A stretch of DNA of 14,253 nt from Candidatus Poribacteria bacterium. GTDB lineage: Bacteria > Poribacteria > DTPJ01 > WJIO01. The stretch's first letter is position 1, and each line of letters begins with the position of its first letter. The stretch lies in assembly GCA_014730235.1 (NCBI GenBank), contig WJIO01000248.1, positions 1-14,253 of the forward strand, in the 5' to 3' direction. Positions 13,648 through 14,253 of this stretch are shown here, piece by piece. Made by a program: the position numbers and the translations under genes. A model generated the notes under the pieces. It was not told the DNA's origin and ran no database searches. It saw only the letters and a program-made list of their open reading frames with translations.

Positions 13648-14253
13648 TTACCCGTTGGGTGTTGAAATAGTAATAAGCTGTCTCGAATCGCCATCATATT
13701 CCCGTCCATCAATATCACCATATACATCAATTATCTGAAGCCCGGCTTCTTCCATCATTTCTTCCAGTTCCGGAAGAGAATAAAATCTTACCTCCCGAAC
13801 AGCTTTTTCCACCGAGGATTTGCCTATGTCTACCAGTGTTCTTACATCCTGAAGTCTACCAGTGGAGAAGTCAAACTTCGCTTCCGCCAGGGCTAGCAAA
13901 TTTTCAGTGATCCACCACCAGTTACGGGTTCCGTCAAGTTGAGCTGCAACAAAGGGATTCCAGTAATCCAGAAGAAATTTACCACCTGGTTTTAGTATTG
14001 AACATACGGATTTTAATACTTTAATGTTATCTGTATCTTCAAAGAATCCAAAGCTGGTAAAAAGATTGATTACTGCATCGCAGGATTTATCTTTCAGGGG
14101 TATCTCCCGCATGTCTCCTTCTAATAGACATGGTTTCTTTCCATCTATTGAGGTCATCTCCTGTTTTGCAATATCCAGCAATGTGGTTGATGAATCAATA
14201 CCAATAACCTTTAATCCCATCTGGGAAAGAATAACCGAATGTCGTCCCTGGCC
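13648..14253 (-). CDS. SAM-dependent class I methyltransferase (partial, N-terminus beyond window)
   Basis: At least 201 residues are visible; the frame is open to the right edge. The edge-most residues GQGRHSVILSQ continue straight into MGLKVIGIDSS. These are motif I (G-x-G-R-H-S, glycine-rich loop) and the acidic D after the second strand that binds the SAM ribose. The ATG at 14220 is therefore internal, not the start. Motif II-like GDMREIPLKDKSCDAVINLFTSFG and the post-motif LKPGGKFLLDYWNPF follow. A long internal stretch without substrate clues precludes naming the target. It is the first visible gene of the minus-strand operon with the ABC exporter and the dehydratase; the promoter lies outside the window. 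Confidence 0.88.
   Translation of the reverse strand, partial: GQGRHSVILSQMGLKVIGIDSSTTLLDIAKQEMTSIDGKKPCLLEGDMREIPLKDKSCDAVINLFTSFGFFEDTDNIKVLKSVCSILKPGGKFLLDYWNPFVAAQLDGTRNWWWITENLLALAEAKFDFSTGRLQDVRTLVDIGKSSVEKAVREVRFYSLPELEEMMEEAGLQIIDVYGDIDGREYDGDSRQLITISTPNG

Noticed and set aside
14218-14220. ATG 14220 as the methyltransferase start
   Set aside because: The frame stays open to the window edge and encodes the GxGRHS motif I just upstream, so the gene is truncated by the window and this ATG is internal.

Overview
The window looks like chromosomal sequence from an uncultivated, probably Gram-negative-type bacterium with an appetite for complex glycans. It is moderately AT-rich, and most genes have recognisable AGGAG-type ribosome binding sites. 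Secreted LamG/concanavalin-type proteins, odd glycosidases, an M55 peptidase and an enolase-superfamily sugar-acid dehydratase occur together. That mix recalls Poribacteria or PVC-like and other candidate-phylum genomes, but this is an impression from gene content; no rRNA or other phylogenetic marker is present.

Left block (about 278-5845, + strand). A strong extended -10 promoter at 278-306 drives a tightly packed run of five genes: a secreted six-hairpin glycosidase, a polysaccharide-deacetylase-like protein, an M55 D-aminopeptidase, a secreted concanavalin-fold protein and an ECF sigma factor. The first three are joined by ATGA start/stop overlaps and the next two gaps are only 38 and 28 nt. 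The matching anti-sigma factor (5953-7182) follows after a 107-nt gap. It has a cytoplasmic zinc finger, one membrane span and a large extracytoplasmic TPR part. The layout suggests envelope or exogenous glycan processing linked to a transmembrane signalling pair.

Middle block (7183-10255). A 343-nt intergenic region holds a nested palindromic repeat element and a second promoter very like the first (TTGACT-17-TAAAAT, with 13 identical bases over the spacer and -10 region). It drives a secreted LamG protein. Next comes a secreted clan GH-A glycoside hydrolase that sits exactly between two inverted half-copies of the same repeat: one half supplies its ribosome binding site region and the other its last codons and stop.

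Right block (10256-14253). An archease gene (+ strand) converges, with a 9-nt gap, on a three-gene minus-strand operon read right to left: a SAM-dependent methyltransferase running off the window edge, an MsbA-type ABC exporter, and a galactonate-dehydratase-like enolase-superfamily enzyme.

Most notable: (i) a four-copy palindromic repeat family, one copy with a perfect 25-bp stem, and its intimate junctions with the GH-A gene; (ii) a shared 17-residue C-terminal motif ending in W-G-x-[IV]-K on the two secreted lectin-fold proteins; (iii) two near-identical promoters in front of the two glycan-related units; (iv) a perfect 14-bp inverted repeat inside the archease gene. No tRNA, rRNA, CRISPR array or transposase was seen.
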